Assembly (NCBI GenBank): GCA_026874595.1
Contig: CM049306.1
Location: forward strand, 38,812,019 to 38,876,018
DNA: 64,000 bases
Direction of reading: 5' to 3'
Source: Sipunculus nudus
Lineage: Eukaryota > Annelida > Sipuncula > Golfingiida > Sipunculidae
Within the stretch, counting starts at the first letter, position 1; each line of letters begins with the position of its first letter. The translations under genes were made by a program, and so were the position numbers. This document shows positions 9,917 through 22,200 of this stretch, one piece after another. The notes under the pieces are model-generated. The model did no database searches and had not been told where the DNA came from. It saw nothing but the letters and a program-made list of their open reading frames with translations.

Positions 9917-11456
9917 ACTAGAATACGGACAGTCGACAAGCGACTATGTGTATCACAGAGGCATGGGTAAAGTAAGGCATGGATTTTTTTTTTAAATTTT
10001 TTTTTCTAATTTGATTTCTAATTTTTTTTTTAAATTTGTTTTAAATGGAATGTCCCTGACATGACATGAATCCAAATTTGTGGCATCAGTGATGCCAATT
10101 TTTCTAATTTGATTTCTAATTTTTTTTAAAATTTGTTTTAAATGGAATGTCCCTGACATGACATGAATCCAAATTTGTGGCATCAGTGATGCCAATTAAA
10201 CTCCTTATTTATGTGCAATGTTTCTCCAAAAACAGTTCTACAGATTGATACACCATGCAAGATTTCAGGCCGAGACACCAATCCACCACTGCGTAAAAGT
10301 AGATTAATTTATTCTATAAAAAACAGACGACAGTTGGCCTACAACAAAACTGTCCAGGACGGATAAACATGCCACAATCTCAGGCTGATACATCCATCCA
10401 CTCCTCAGATATGAACGATTTTTACCTAATGCAAACAGACGGATGCACGCCACGCAAAAGCAGTTGCAGATGGCGCCACCAGTCTTGATAAAAGATGGAG
10501 GTATCCAATCTATAGACATCCATTTTTTCTGACCAATACGGCAAAGCGCTCCTGAGAAAAGGGCATTAATGTATTCTACGAAAACAGGAAGGTAAGTAGC
10601 GCCACCTGTCTGGTCTATAAGAAAACTCTCCAGAGGGATGGACATGCCAGATTTCAGACAAATACATTGAACCACTTCTAAGATATAAGCAATTTTCACC
10701 AAAAGCAAACGCACAGATGGAGGCCACGCGAAAACAATTGCAGATGGCGTCACAAGTCTTGAGTTTGAGATGTAGTTATAAACGATCTATGGACATGCCC
10801 CAATATTGCAAATCACACCTGAGAAAAGGACATTAAATATTCTATGAAAACGGCAATGTAGGTGGCGCTACCCGTCTGGTCAATAAGAAAACTCCAAGAT
10901 TGATGTACTTGCCAAATTTCAGACCAAAACATTCAAACACTCCTGAGAAATGAGCGTTTCTACCTAAATCAATTGTACGGATGGACGCAACACGAAAACA
11001 ATTGCAGATGGCGCTACCAGTCAATGCGAGACGGAGGTATCCAAGATCTATGGACACACAATTTCAGTCCAATACGTTGAACCAATCACTTAGACGAACA
11101 GATGACAAACGAAAGGATGGATACCTCGCGAAAATCATTGTAGTTGGCGCCATCATTCTCGAGTATGAGATGGAGAGATATGTACATGCAACATTCCAGA
11201 TCAATACATTGAACTTCTCCTGAGATATGGTTTGTTATCAAAAAGACACCCAGATTCATACTCCACAATTAGGACTTCAGTTGGCGCCACAAGTCTTTGC
11301 AACGGACAACTACATATATAAGCGAATAATTATGCTGGATTTCGGAAAGTTCAGTTCAAGGGTCTCAGAGGAGTTCTCCGGAAACGAACGCGGCGGCCGC
11401 GGAACAAGCGTAAAAATACAGTATCCGCAAAACACGGATTGGCGGATACAGTGATC
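9917..11456 (+). mobile_element. Satellite-bearing element, copy 1 (Helentron/pearl-like, non-autonomous)
   Basis: The left end (CTAGAATACGG, then AGTCGACAAGCGACT, a hairpin) and the right end (GAGTTCTCCGGAAACGAA, then GGCGGATAC) are shared with the copy at 24186. Between them lies a 98-bp tandem pair (10001-10197) and about three to four diverged monomers of about 270 bp with blocks such as GATGGCGCCACCAGTCTTG and TGGCGCTACCCGTCTGGT. The last bases contain GTATCCGC and GCGGATAC as a hairpin. There is no coding capacity. The class is inferred from this architecture, as known for oyster pearl and Helentron-derived elements. Confidence 0.65.
10001..10197 (+). repeat. 98-bp tandem duplication inside satellite element 1
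   Basis: Two nearly identical units (10001-10098 and 10099-10197) run from CTAATTTGATTTCTAATTTT to a perfect inverted repeat, TGGCATCA-G-TGATGCCA. The only clear difference is the A/T run. Short open frames here are low-complexity artefacts. Confidence 0.9.
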
Positions 11457-12329
11457 AAAGTGGCGTATTCATATAAGTTCATATAAGTGTATATAATTTA
11501 TCTTTTAATAAGACCAAATAGAAAATAATGCAGTTAAAAGTTTGCTTGAAAGAAATCCTGTCTGAGTACGGAGTAGAAGAAATAAATATTACAATTATTG
11601 GTAAACATAACCGATTGACAAGTATATATTAAACTAAATTAGCCTGTATTGTGCGTGCATGTTGTCCATGTTTATTTGCGACAGTAAACAGCTCAATCAC
11701 TGAGACTACACGAAAATATTCTAGATCTTTGGAACTGTGACAGTAAATATGAAAATTCTTAGGCAACAGGCTTCCATGCATGGTCTTCTCGGATAAACGA
11801 CGTTTGTTTAGTTAGATATTTTGAATACCACGATATAGCCACCGTTTACTGTTATACCTTGAATATTACTGCCACATGGTATTCATTTACTGTAACAATG
11901 TGTAACAGTTTCACCACAAAAACGAACGAACGAAGAATTTGAATTTGGGTTCGAACCAAACACGTTGACTCCAGCAGGCCGGGGTCCGTATTGCCTCCCT
12001 CGTCAATGACAAAAGAAAAATTAGTTTTCAGGTTCTTGCCTTCCAAAAAATTGTAAGGAGAAATATAAGCGAAGTCTTTGAAGCTATATTCATAGATGCA
12101 TTACCAAGACAAGAGTGAAGGTACCCAATACACCTTACCAGGTTAGCTCCAGAATACCGTCAATATCACCAGAACACCGTCAATTATAGTGTTGATTTAT
12201 TCATGTATAAGACTTATTTTGAAATGTAACCTTTTATTGTATCTGAATTGTTTTACAAAAACTTAGATGTACATCCTTGCAGAACAAGAAGAATGCATTT
12301 TCCATGTGCTAGTATGTTAAACTGCAGCC
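11457..12329. other. Intergenic, nothing recognised
   Basis: AT-rich, with short open frames only and a 20-bp imperfect tandem word (CCAGAATACCGTCAAT) near 12150. Confidence 0.5.
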
Positions 12330-12694
12330 GACAGTAAAACTTTGCAATTCAACCCAATTTAAAGGGGTTGGAATTTTTAACAATATTATTAAAGATGTTG
12401 ATCCTTGCTGTGCAAAATTGACAATTAAACGTCGTCTGAAAGAATATTTTTCGTCCACTAAAGAATCATATAAATTATATTTAACTTCATTTTCATAATC
12501 CAATGTTTATTAGTTTGTTTTCTGTGTATTGCCAACATATTTAATTAAAGTTTTCTTATTGCACCATATAACCTACTATATATAATGTTAATACTGAGAG
12601 GAAATATACACTTTGAGTCAGTCCTCTTTGTCACAGGAACAACTTTATATCAATGAACTGTTTCATGTGGCAATAAATGAATTGAATTGAATGA
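12330..12694 (+). mobile_element. Possible 3' tail of a second non-LTR element
   Basis: The segment ends with CAATAAATGAATTGAATTGA, an AATAAA followed by short TGAAT-type repeats, as at the 3' ends of several CR1/L2-like families. Upstream a plus-strand frame of about 55 codons (12325-12498), ending TIKRRLKEYFSS..., resembles the basic C-terminus of such proteins. No YADD motif is present, so this rests on the tail and a weak peptide likeness. Confidence 0.4.
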
Positions 12695-13345
12695 TGAAAG
12701 AGCGATCTTTGTTTTCTTCATTAGCTCTTACCTCAAGAAAAAAACAATTTAATCTCAGAAGAGACAAAATGCCCCTATGACTTCATGTTATACCACAACT
12801 TTAATATCAGCACAAAACAAAATGTTTGAGCAGCAAGGTAAGTTTATCTTTTTAAAACTGGCGATACATACCAGCATTTATCGCATCCGATTAACGCATC
12901 CGATCATCGCATCCGTCTAAACAATATTGGAAATATAATTTTAGATGAACAGGACAAATACCTCCGGTAACAATTATCAGCTTCGTTCAACGGATCCGCT
13001 AATCGCAGATATTGAACACTGCTCGATTTTTGCGATGAATAAACTAAACATCCGGTAAACTTACCGGGGATTCGACTTATGTTGTAAAATTAGGAAAGCC
13101 ATCAGTTCCATCATGCTTTCTCATAAAGACAACTCGGGAAGCTCATTGATGGTGTAATACCCTGAGGAAGCACCCCGCGTCTACACTCAGCATGCATCTT
13201 ACTGGGACATTTAAAAGTGCAATGCCCTAGATGCAATAAAAATTTACCTTGAAACACAATTGTGGCAAGCACAAGCTTCGGTGGATTTGTGTGTGTGTGG
13301 GGGGGGGGTTCCTCTATTAATATATAAAATATTATATAATTAATT

Positions 13346-13348
<3 letters not shown>

Positions 13349-13395
<47 letters not shown>
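13349..13395. repeat. (AT)n microsatellite
   Basis: About 47 bp of AT repeats, preceded at 13299-13308 by a run of ten G. Confidence 0.97.
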
Positions 13396-13396
<1 letters not shown>

Positions 13397-13417
13397 CATT
13401 TTTCATTAAATAATAGT

Positions 13418-13922
13418 ATTAAGGTTTAAAGGCATACGACTTGATCTGAAGAGATAAGTGGTGGTACCGTTAGCTGTTTGACGCTTGCAGGTGTCGTGTT
13501 GTCGCGTGGTATTCGTCCGTTCATCACGAGTGAGTGTATAAACGGGTGCGATAAAAACGCTGGTATATGTCACCAGCTTCAGGACATTAAAAGAGTGCGT
13601 CTTAAATTGCTCATACAATCCATAGCTAAGCTGCCTTTCCATGAACGCGATAATTTTGCAGTGCGATAGCGTTGCGTTGGCGTTTCCTGATGAAGTGTCC
13701 CCTGGCGGAGCACTTAACGCGTGTCGCAAAACGTTTTACGCGATTTTCGCAGCCCGATGGAACCCGCTGAATGAAACACTAGAGCGATCCTGACCGCCGC
13801 CGCAACGCCATCACACCGCTGAAAAATCGCTTCAATGGAAAGGGTCTGCCCGGGCGGTGTTACGTGCGGTGAACGCCTCGCGCCAATGGAAAGCAGTCTT
13901 AAAGGCCTTCTAACCTTATACC
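13418..13922. mobile_element. CpG-rich MITE-like element with imperfect TIRs
   Basis: A sharply GC- and CpG-rich block of about 500 bp in AT-rich surroundings. Left end TAAGGTTTAAAGGC and right end GCCTTCTAACCTTA are inverted with two mismatches in 14. Inside are strings such as GCGTGTCGCAAAACG and ACGCGATTTTCGC. The open frames on both strands resemble no protein I know. No clean target duplication was seen. Confidence 0.45.
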
Positions 13923-16347
13923 ATAAAGACCATAAAAGTTTGCAGTTAAATTTGAATACTTATGATGCATGGTTTAATATTGGTTTGCTCCAATTATGAA
14001 TTGCCCAAGCCATGTCATTACATATATGACCTGGCCACCTTTTGGGTGAGACTTGTTCATGTTAGCTTGATGGTAATGTGGGAAATTTATGATGTTAAGT
14101 TCTTAGACATGAATTAATGACCATACATCAGGGTTTGACAGTGGGAGGGTCGTGTTACGGAGGTGGTCGCCATGGGATTTGACGTAACACACGTACACAA
14201 GGCATACAGAGTGTTTCAATTTCGTTATGATATTATCCTTTTTCAGTAATCACAGCAAACTTACCCATAAATTAATTAGAAAAAAAGTTTTATTGATTCT
14301 ATAATAACTCAAACATGTTTATATTAATTTGCGCAGCTAGGTTTGGTTATTTTGCCAAGCGGTAGCATGTCTGAATGGCTGGTTTCCCATGATAAACGTA
14401 TACCACAGGACAATGTTGATGGTCGACATGCAAATGGGCCTCATAAATGGTTTTGTACATGATAATGTTAATTTCGATCGTGATATTTGTAGCTTTATTA
14501 TACCAATATAATCGGTTGTACATGAAACTATGATAGGATGTCCCAGCTTGGTTTCATGAATCTATGCATGCAGTACGTCATAATGAAATGTTCATGTATG
14601 CAAGTTCACTGCAGTATAAATTTGTTCAAATTTGAATTCCATTCCTGATATAGTAACGGCATTTGTCAACACATTCACCAGTAAACGAGAAAAACGTGAA
14701 GTTAAGGACCTAAGACTTCAGTAAACATACATACATTAAACTGGAAATTGATTTATTTTGAAAGATTATCAAGCATGGATGGTAGGTATATGGGATTACT
14801 CTTTTTTAACCACACATGGTGACTAAAATGTAATATTAGATATTTATGATAATACATTTTTAAACAGTCGAGCCATCATAAGACGTTTCGCTGGTGAAGG
14901 CCGCAAACTCATTTCCTAATATTGAGATATTAAAAAGGGTCAGATAAATACGTACACTCTCTACCTGTGTATGCCTGGCACGGCATACATCACTCGCTCC
15001 GCAATTGTACCAATTCTGAACACAACACGAATTCAATGCAATTCATGCAAAACAAAGCATGCGATTAATTTCATCGATGTTATACTATATATGCATAAAC
15101 ATATAAATTACTGTGTATACATATGACACACACGCACATACACAAATATCAAATAATAAAAGTAGAATAAACTTTTACAATAAATCGCTTTCACATGTGC
15201 TGCTGTCTTCAACATTCCATATCTTTGCAACAGACTTTAAATGCGTCATGAATACTTCAGAGGTGATACATTAACACATCAACAATAGCAATTATATTCA
15301 GAATCCAAAACAAGTAAAACATAATTGCCCTTGTCCATCCTTTAATTCCGTCATCAATTATTTCGCAATAAAAATTGACTTCTTATTTTACCCTTAAAAC
15401 CTGCTTTAAGTATTTAATTTTTGCGATGAATGTTTGGGTTTCACAATGATGCGGAAAATGGCGATTCATGTCACATTATCAGTGATTTTAATATGTCAGT
15501 GATTTCTGAAAGACTGTAGTTATTTGATATTTGAAGAACTTGCAACACTAATACACAATCATTTATGTTGATAACACACATCTTCATTTGGATTAAAATG
15601 AGATCATATTTTTATCTTAAAATAACATTCTTTAATTTCTAAAATGCGGTGGGGAGGTAATATAGTGTAACCTCCAAGAATGACCAAGTGAGAGGCCTGC
15701 CCTTCCAACTTGCACCAATGACCATGGCCACTTCCACCAAGGGGTGCTCTTCGTCGTAAGCCCATCTTTATTAAAATTCGTTTTTCTCTAAAATATTTGA
15801 TCAGGAAATAAAGAATATATGTTCGGTTTCCGAAATGAATTGCTTTACAAAAATTTGATACTTTCCACCTTTATATATGAGAATGTCGTATAGTATCAGA
15901 TAAAACACTAACATAGTGACGTCACAATGATATGATAGTCACGTTAGAACCGTGAGTGTTCTATGTACAATGACATCAAGGTTTCATATAACTGAAACAA
16001 ATCCAAACGCAAATTTTCTATGTATGAACTTATCTGACAGACGGTATGAAATATGCGTTACATGTCGAACAAAAGTGCTTTTATTTATCAAGCCTTCCAT
16101 TGAACGAATGGCAGGTGTTATGCTCTGGCAATCATGGTTAAATCTTTTATAACATTACTTTTGAAAGGTGTCCTAAATCAGTGGGCACTCGATCCACGAG
16201 CAAGGTGTACACTCTGTGAGTAAGCTTTGCCAACCCCTAAACAGAAAAGAAAACAAAAAGGATGTACAAAGTGTCCATTAAACGCTTTGACGCAGCCAAG
16301 TCATGTGCTCTGTGTCACTAACAGCTAATTCTTAGGGTCGGTTTTTT
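13923..16347. other. Intergenic between gene 2 and the CpG-rich element
   Basis: AT-rich and noncoding as far as seen. Presumably includes the end of the gene 2 3' UTR near its right edge. Confidence 0.5.
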
Positions 16348-16353
16348 TTTATT
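16348..16353 (-). terminator. Candidate polyadenylation signal of SUOX gene 2
   Basis: AATAAA on the minus strand about 245 bp past the stop codon, in sequence AAAAATAAAAAA. A second AATAAA lies at 16084-16079. In AT-rich DNA such hexamers are common, so this is only a candidate. Confidence 0.35.
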
Positions 16354-16596
16354 TTTCAACATTGGTCGACTAGAAAGACGCACACTGGGATTTAGAAGTG
16401 ATTCCATTGATGTGGTTTTTTAACCCAAGCTTATGACCCATAGATTTATCTGGTTATTAAATTTGTGCTATCTTTCTTAAATAATCTACACTTATTTCAT
16501 AAGTGGCCTGCTATCCATCAAATTGGAATACAAATACAAAGTTATGTAAAAAGTGATAAATACCATGAACGTAATGAGTTACAACGGTTAATTGAG

Positions 16597-18149
16597 TTAA
16601 CTTTTAGCATTACTCTCCGGTAACTGGACCTGAACCCGGTGCCAGGCATTACATATATATCCTCTGAGATTCCATATATGTTCAAATGTATTTGGCTGGG
16701 TATTACAAGCTGTATCAGTAGCTTTACACACAATTTCTACCTCTCCATTTGCATTCTTTGTGACTGGGACTGTTGTCTCCCACAAAGTCCACGCCCACTG
16801 ACGATGAACTTTTTGTTCAGTTTGTTCTAAGTCAGCGGTGTGCCAGGTCTTACCGCCATCTGTGGAAACATCAACACGTGACACACCACGTCCACCACCA
16901 GCCCAGGCGTATCCTCGGACGGTCACTTCCTCTGCTCCCTCTTCAAGAGTAGTTCCTGCTCTTGGTACGCAGATGGCGCTCTGTACCGGATATTCCTGTA
17001 TAGCGGGACTTGCGGAGAAATCGACGTTATGCCAGTCTGTGCTGGAATTGAAAACTTTGTACTCATTCGTTTGCCAGTGTTTACCGGACTCTTCCTTACT
17101 GGCTCTGATTTTACTGAGCCACTTCACCTGACGAGCACCAATCGTACCGGGTACCACCACCCGTATGGGGTAGCCGTGGTCACGTGGCAGTTCCTTCCCG
17201 TTCATTTCATAGGCGAGCAGAACATCACGATTTGGGTCTAACGCAGTTTCCACTGGTATTGAGGCGCCATAGTGGATCCCTGTCACATCTTTATCCAAAG
17301 CCTCGAACTGAATATGGTTTGCCGTGTCCTCGTTGATCCCTGCATGCCGAAGTACGTCACTCAGTTTCACGCCAGTCCATTCAGCAGTGCTTATAGCATT
17401 AATGCCGCACGCGCCCCCTTTCACTTCTCGGTGGTCCGACATGTCAGTCCTTCTACCACCGGCACATTGCACAGTTGCTATGACATTGTGGGCTTTAAAC
17501 TTACTCTTAAGATCAGAAAGAGATAAATCGACCGTTTTCTCTTCACCTTCTACAGAAACCCTCAAGCAGTATTTTTCAACATCAACTTCTGGAACTGGCA
17601 TGTGATTTCTGACAAAGAACAATTCGTTTGGAGTAAGGAACTGGTTTACCAAAAGTTCTTGGCGAGGTTCTCCATTGTACGGTTTTTCACAGCTGACCTC
17701 TAAACCGGGGTGTCGTGTTGGATCTTTTACGTAAGGGTCATTTGTGTCTGCGGCTGGGACATGTCTCTTCTTATCTGCAGGATGGACGTTCCCTATGCGC
17801 ATCTCCTCAAGTAAGGCCAGCACCATTTCCTCTTTATGGTTTCTGTAGAGGTCCCAGAAGGGCTCGATAGAACTTCCAGCTGCACTCAGGATACTTTTTC
17901 CGCCAGGGTGCCTTTCAACGAAGGACGTGATATCGTAAACACCGTTTCTGAACGTGACCCAAATGCCTGTATCAGAATTTTTATGCTTACTGATTTCATC
18001 CAACCGGAAGTCCGGTAAATCCATCCTCCGTTGCCCTGCTTTGATCCCTGATTCCACAGCCGATTCTTCTTCGATATCTGAGTGTTCTACAACACCTTCG
18101 ATTTTCATTGGCTCGAGCGCCGCAGGTTTCAACCGAAAGTGAACTGCAC
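16597..18149 (-). CDS. SUOX: Sulfite oxidase paralog 2, large catalytic exon, intact
   Basis: This exon encodes 516 residues after an acceptor (GCTTCATTTCAG, ending at 18150) and ends in a stop codon at 16599-16597. Numbering from the Leu at 18132 as residue 1: cytochrome b5 domain about 45-120 with haem ligands His75 (HPGG) and His99; Moco domain about 130-380 with Arg175 (VRNHMPVP), Mo-ligand Cys223 (VQCAGGRR), Arg228, His319 (PRDHGYP), Lys337 (QVKWL) and Tyr358 (NEYKV); dimerisation domain about 385-505 with Arg490 (WNLRG). These match human His/Arg160/Cys207/Arg212/His304/Lys322/Tyr343/Arg472. Two pocket-region differences are visible: CAGNRR is CAGGRR, and the Trp matching human Trp226 is Cys242. 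The enzyme oxidises sulfite to sulfate and reduces cytochrome c through the haem. With the exon at 53610-53385 the protein is 592 residues, against 545 in human. There is no ATG at the exon start, so it cannot be the first exon. Confidence 0.96.
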
Positions 18150-18969
18150 CTGAAATGAAGCATATAAATTTATTACATAAACATCTTTCCTACATGCCTG
18201 ACTGATAATAAATTGAAATAAATCGACGTAAAGGATTACTCATTATGCGTTAATATTTTATTACCAAGGAAAATGTTAAATGGCTCATTGATATCGAGTT
18301 TATAGTACAGCTTTAACATATTGACAATTAAACCCGATGTTTAATACAAATTAACAATTCATAATATTACGACCTCTCGTATGTTACGTAAACTGTAACT
18401 CTTTTGCTCATGAATGTGGTGTATTTTTCGCGACTTTATTCGTTTTTATTTTAGCATAAGATCGACTTCTATTACATGGAATATGAGCTACATATTTCTA
18501 AATCAGTTGTCATGTCCGTGTGTATGTGTATAGGTCAGAGGGATGAACAGAAACGTCGTGATGAGCAAACTATAAAAAGGTTAGAAAAGGTGTACAAGTA
18601 TAGCAATTCTCACTGTGCAGCTGAAACAAATTCCGCAATCTGGTACTTGAACAAGTTATAAATATACATTTCTTTTTAAATTAAAGCTAATTTAATAGCG
18701 TATTTAAGTTGATTAAAGCTAGAAACTATTCATACTAAAGTAATATCTACACTTGGCACCTAAACTTCAAACAGTTTCTTGGCCATAATTTTACCGATTG
18801 TCCGTGTTATCAGTTTTATGATTTTTTTTATTTTAAATAATTTTCTTGGTGGAGGTAACCGCCTCCATTTTTTTAATGCTAACTTAACTACGTATATGTA
18901 CATCTGCAGAAATCCGGTCCGGTTTCATACTACATGACAGTGCAGTATCACACGCTTCCTCTCATTTTA

Positions 18970-19245
18970 TATCCTGGCGTCAACCAGGCCCGGTGACTAC
19001 TGCACCTGCGGGCCCTGGGTGGCTAATCGTCTCCATTGCTGGGTCATCCCACCGAGGAACCCCCGAAAGGCGCACTCGTTTGTGAGTGAAACACGGCCGT
19101 TGGGCACTGTCTTCCCATTAAGCCTGCAGAGCGCTCACCCTGGGGGGGGGGGCGACCGTGAAAAATCTCACCGCCTCGGCTGAGATTCGAACTCACGATC
19201 TCCCGGCTTTGAGTCCTGTGCTCTACCCCTGAGCCACAGAAGCCG
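18970..19245 (-). mobile_element. tRNA-derived SINE, family 2, copy 1
   Basis: The minus strand starts at about 19243 with a tRNA-like head: GCTTCTGTGGCTCAGGGGTA (A box), GAGTTCGAATCTC (B box), CCGAGGC. The T arm and most acceptor pairs form, but the anticodon stem does not, so I call a SINE head, not a tRNA gene. The body (ACGGCCGTGTTTCACTCAC reading) is shared with the copy at 25846. A G/C run of 12 bases lies inside. Confidence 0.7.
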
Positions 19246-22200
19246 GTCATATGAAATTTTCATGAAAGTTTTATGAAATTTGTATTATACTGCCTACAAA
19301 CAGAAAACACAACAGGTAGAAAAAGATCCTATAGCATTTCGAACTTATAAAATGAGCATTGTTTATAAAGTTTTCAATGTATCAGAGAATTTTTTACATA
19401 CGGGATGGTTTCGTAAGGAAATGGCCAGCGGTATACTGACACTGGTATAGGTAGAACATATTTGCTTGCTGGCCAACATTTAGCATTATATAGTTATCAG
19501 TATTACAGATTTATACTCTGATACATGTTAGTACATATATGGAAACAAACTTTTAACTGGGATAGCATCACAACATGTGTTCCCTTTCATTTGAAAGACG
19601 AAACTGGAAAAAAATATGAATTATTTATATTACGATTCCAATAGCACCATACAATAAAAAAAATGAAAATCCTTTGTATAAAGTAGCGATCAGAAAGTGA
19701 TGAATGACACTCTAAGGGACTGTCGTTTTCTGATTATACCGAGATTATAACTTATTTGTGACATGCTGCAGTGTTATTCAACGACGGAAAGTCCCTTTCT
19801 GAACACAATCGGCGCTCAATTGCGACATCGCTCAGTCTACGAATATATTGGTTTTGATGCTGTTCGTTAAAATTACAAAATATATATCTGAAATTATATT
19901 TATTTTTGGCATTAACCTCAAAAGGACAGGTTATGATTTTCGTAGCAGTTGCTACATTTTTTCCCGTTCTACCTTGGGTGCAAATAATCCTTAGCTTCAT
20001 TTTCTGTGTAAAGATAATTGTGCAATAAAATAGAAAAAAAGATGGGGCAAAACACTGAAATGACTGGAGGGGCATTTTAATTCCAGGGGTGCCTATAATA
20101 AGCGATAAATCTATAGAAATAAAGGGGTTTCGTACCAAATACTGATCGTTTAAAGAATCAGAAAGTATGAACTTAGCATGACAGGGGAATATGCAGTCCC
20201 ATGGAAGAGTTTGTTGCGGAAACCACGAGTGTGAAGATCCGTTTAGAGTTGTGGGTCCTTGACTCGAGTCCTTTAATTATATGTCTCCAATCAGGACCGG
20301 CCTTTTGGCGTACACATACACGCGCACACATACACCGCCATGTTTATTCATATGTACTCCATTCCACTGTCTACCTTTGACCATATTAATCAAATATAAT
20401 ACATAAATAAAATATTTTAACTGGAACCAAAGAATATGTCGGTTGAATCAATTACAAGGCGTAGAACACAAAATGTGTCTCAATGAACACAGAGCGGTAA
20501 TGATACTCCAATGTGCATTTATGTTGGACTGGTATACGTTGTGCTACTGGTCTGCTGGTGCCAGTCGACTGTGTCATTAAGCGGGCTTTAATGGCGCCGG
20601 GTACCAGTCAGGTCGTTCTGCTACAGTGGTCACCCCAAAAAGCAGACAATGAATAATGCTAATGAGGTTAATCGCAATGGGTCTGGCAAATGCAAAAAAA
20701 TTGCAGGTCATTTGTCAAGATGTGACAGCATTTCTCAAGTTATCGCTTATATCTTACATTGCGTCTAACTTTCACGGCTGATATGAAGTATAACACGCAT
20801 TCCGCGGGAATGATACGCATGAATGATACAGCTTGTCCTGCAGGGATACCAGGCAGTATCGTATAATAAACGGTTATTATAATAAAAATAAAGGAAAAGG
20901 AATTTGTCTGCTTACTTATTTCTGTCTTCTTACCTTAGCATTTGTCTTATGAAAATTCATTATACAACACTACACACGACCGCTATTAAACTTACGAAAA
21001 GATATTTGCTATCACAAAACAGCAATACCCTGATAAGATATCGACGTCTAACACAGCATCAGTGAGGAAACAAGTTCTCAGCTGATTAAGGATATTCGTT
21101 AATCGTTACAGGTCATTATCACAAAGATTTACGATGGTGCCTAAATTTTGCATTAAAGCATGTATTTTGGACTAACATGTTTAAAAGTGTTAAATGAAAT
21201 TAAGGCTGTTCCAAACACGCTGAGGCGTAAGACACGTTATGTCTCATTGTCAAACATATGATGTATCACTGCTTTGTAAAACCAGAAATGCTGTAGATTT
21301 CCTGGCGGTCCTTCCTGTTACGACTAAATAGGTCTTTCACGTGTCCCATTTTCACAGCTTAGGTGCCTGGGTATGATTTCGATGTTCATATTACACAAAC
21401 AACAGGAAGGAAAATGAGAAATTAAGGCAGACAAAACAGTAAAGAGCGCTGTTGTTTGGAGGATTCTCAGTCACAAAACGTGAAAGGCCAACCAGATGAA
21501 GGACTTATGCCTGCTGGAACAGCATGACAACATGCAATGCGTTTTGGACTTCCTTCTTCTCGTTAGGGATATTACTAAATTGTTCGTGTTGCGTTAGGAG
21601 TACATTACTATACACGCGGGTCCGCAATGCCTGATCATACATCACAAGTACCCAAATGTTGCTCAGATCCTATGTATACAAATACCAATTACCCCAGAAC
21701 AATTATGTTTACCGGAAATTCCCACTAACAGGACCCTCAGTAGTAATATATATTTTCGTTATATTTTGATATATCCTGCGTCATATTAATTGTGGGGATG
21801 GAATTCCAATAAAAAAGACAGACAACCAGACAGAGATACAGTTGTGTACAATGGTAATTCTTAACAATTAAACTATCTCATGCTAAATCCAAACAAAAAA
21901 CCGCCCTTCATTGCCTTTACCATTGTACTTACTTATACCTTCAAAGCATGCTTTATATCTCAATTAACCAGGCCTCTATATTGCACGTGGGTGTAATTCA
22001 GAACCGATCGGGGATAATGGGGGATCTGTTATGGAGTTAACGACCTTGTATTTCATCTGGTGTACTATACACATGCGTTTAATTTTAATCTATCAGCTCT
22101 GCAAATTGTCTTCAAAGGGAACTGTCTTGTATATTTGCATAACTGATGTAATGATAAACTTTTGTTTGGACAGGAGTGTATCAGACATGATATATAGTTG

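Noticed and set aside
10304-10753. A 149-codon minus-strand frame with repeated peptide phrases
   Set aside because: It is the translation of the tandem satellite monomers in the element at 9917-11456.
16838-17605. Several plus-strand frames of 60-97 codons opposite SUOX gene 2
   Set aside because: Antisense shadows of the long SUOX exon; similar shadows occur opposite paralog 1.
19177-19245. A functional tRNA gene on the minus strand
   Set aside because: A and B boxes and part of the cloverleaf are present, but the anticodon stem does not pair and the sequence continues into a SINE body repeated at 25846.
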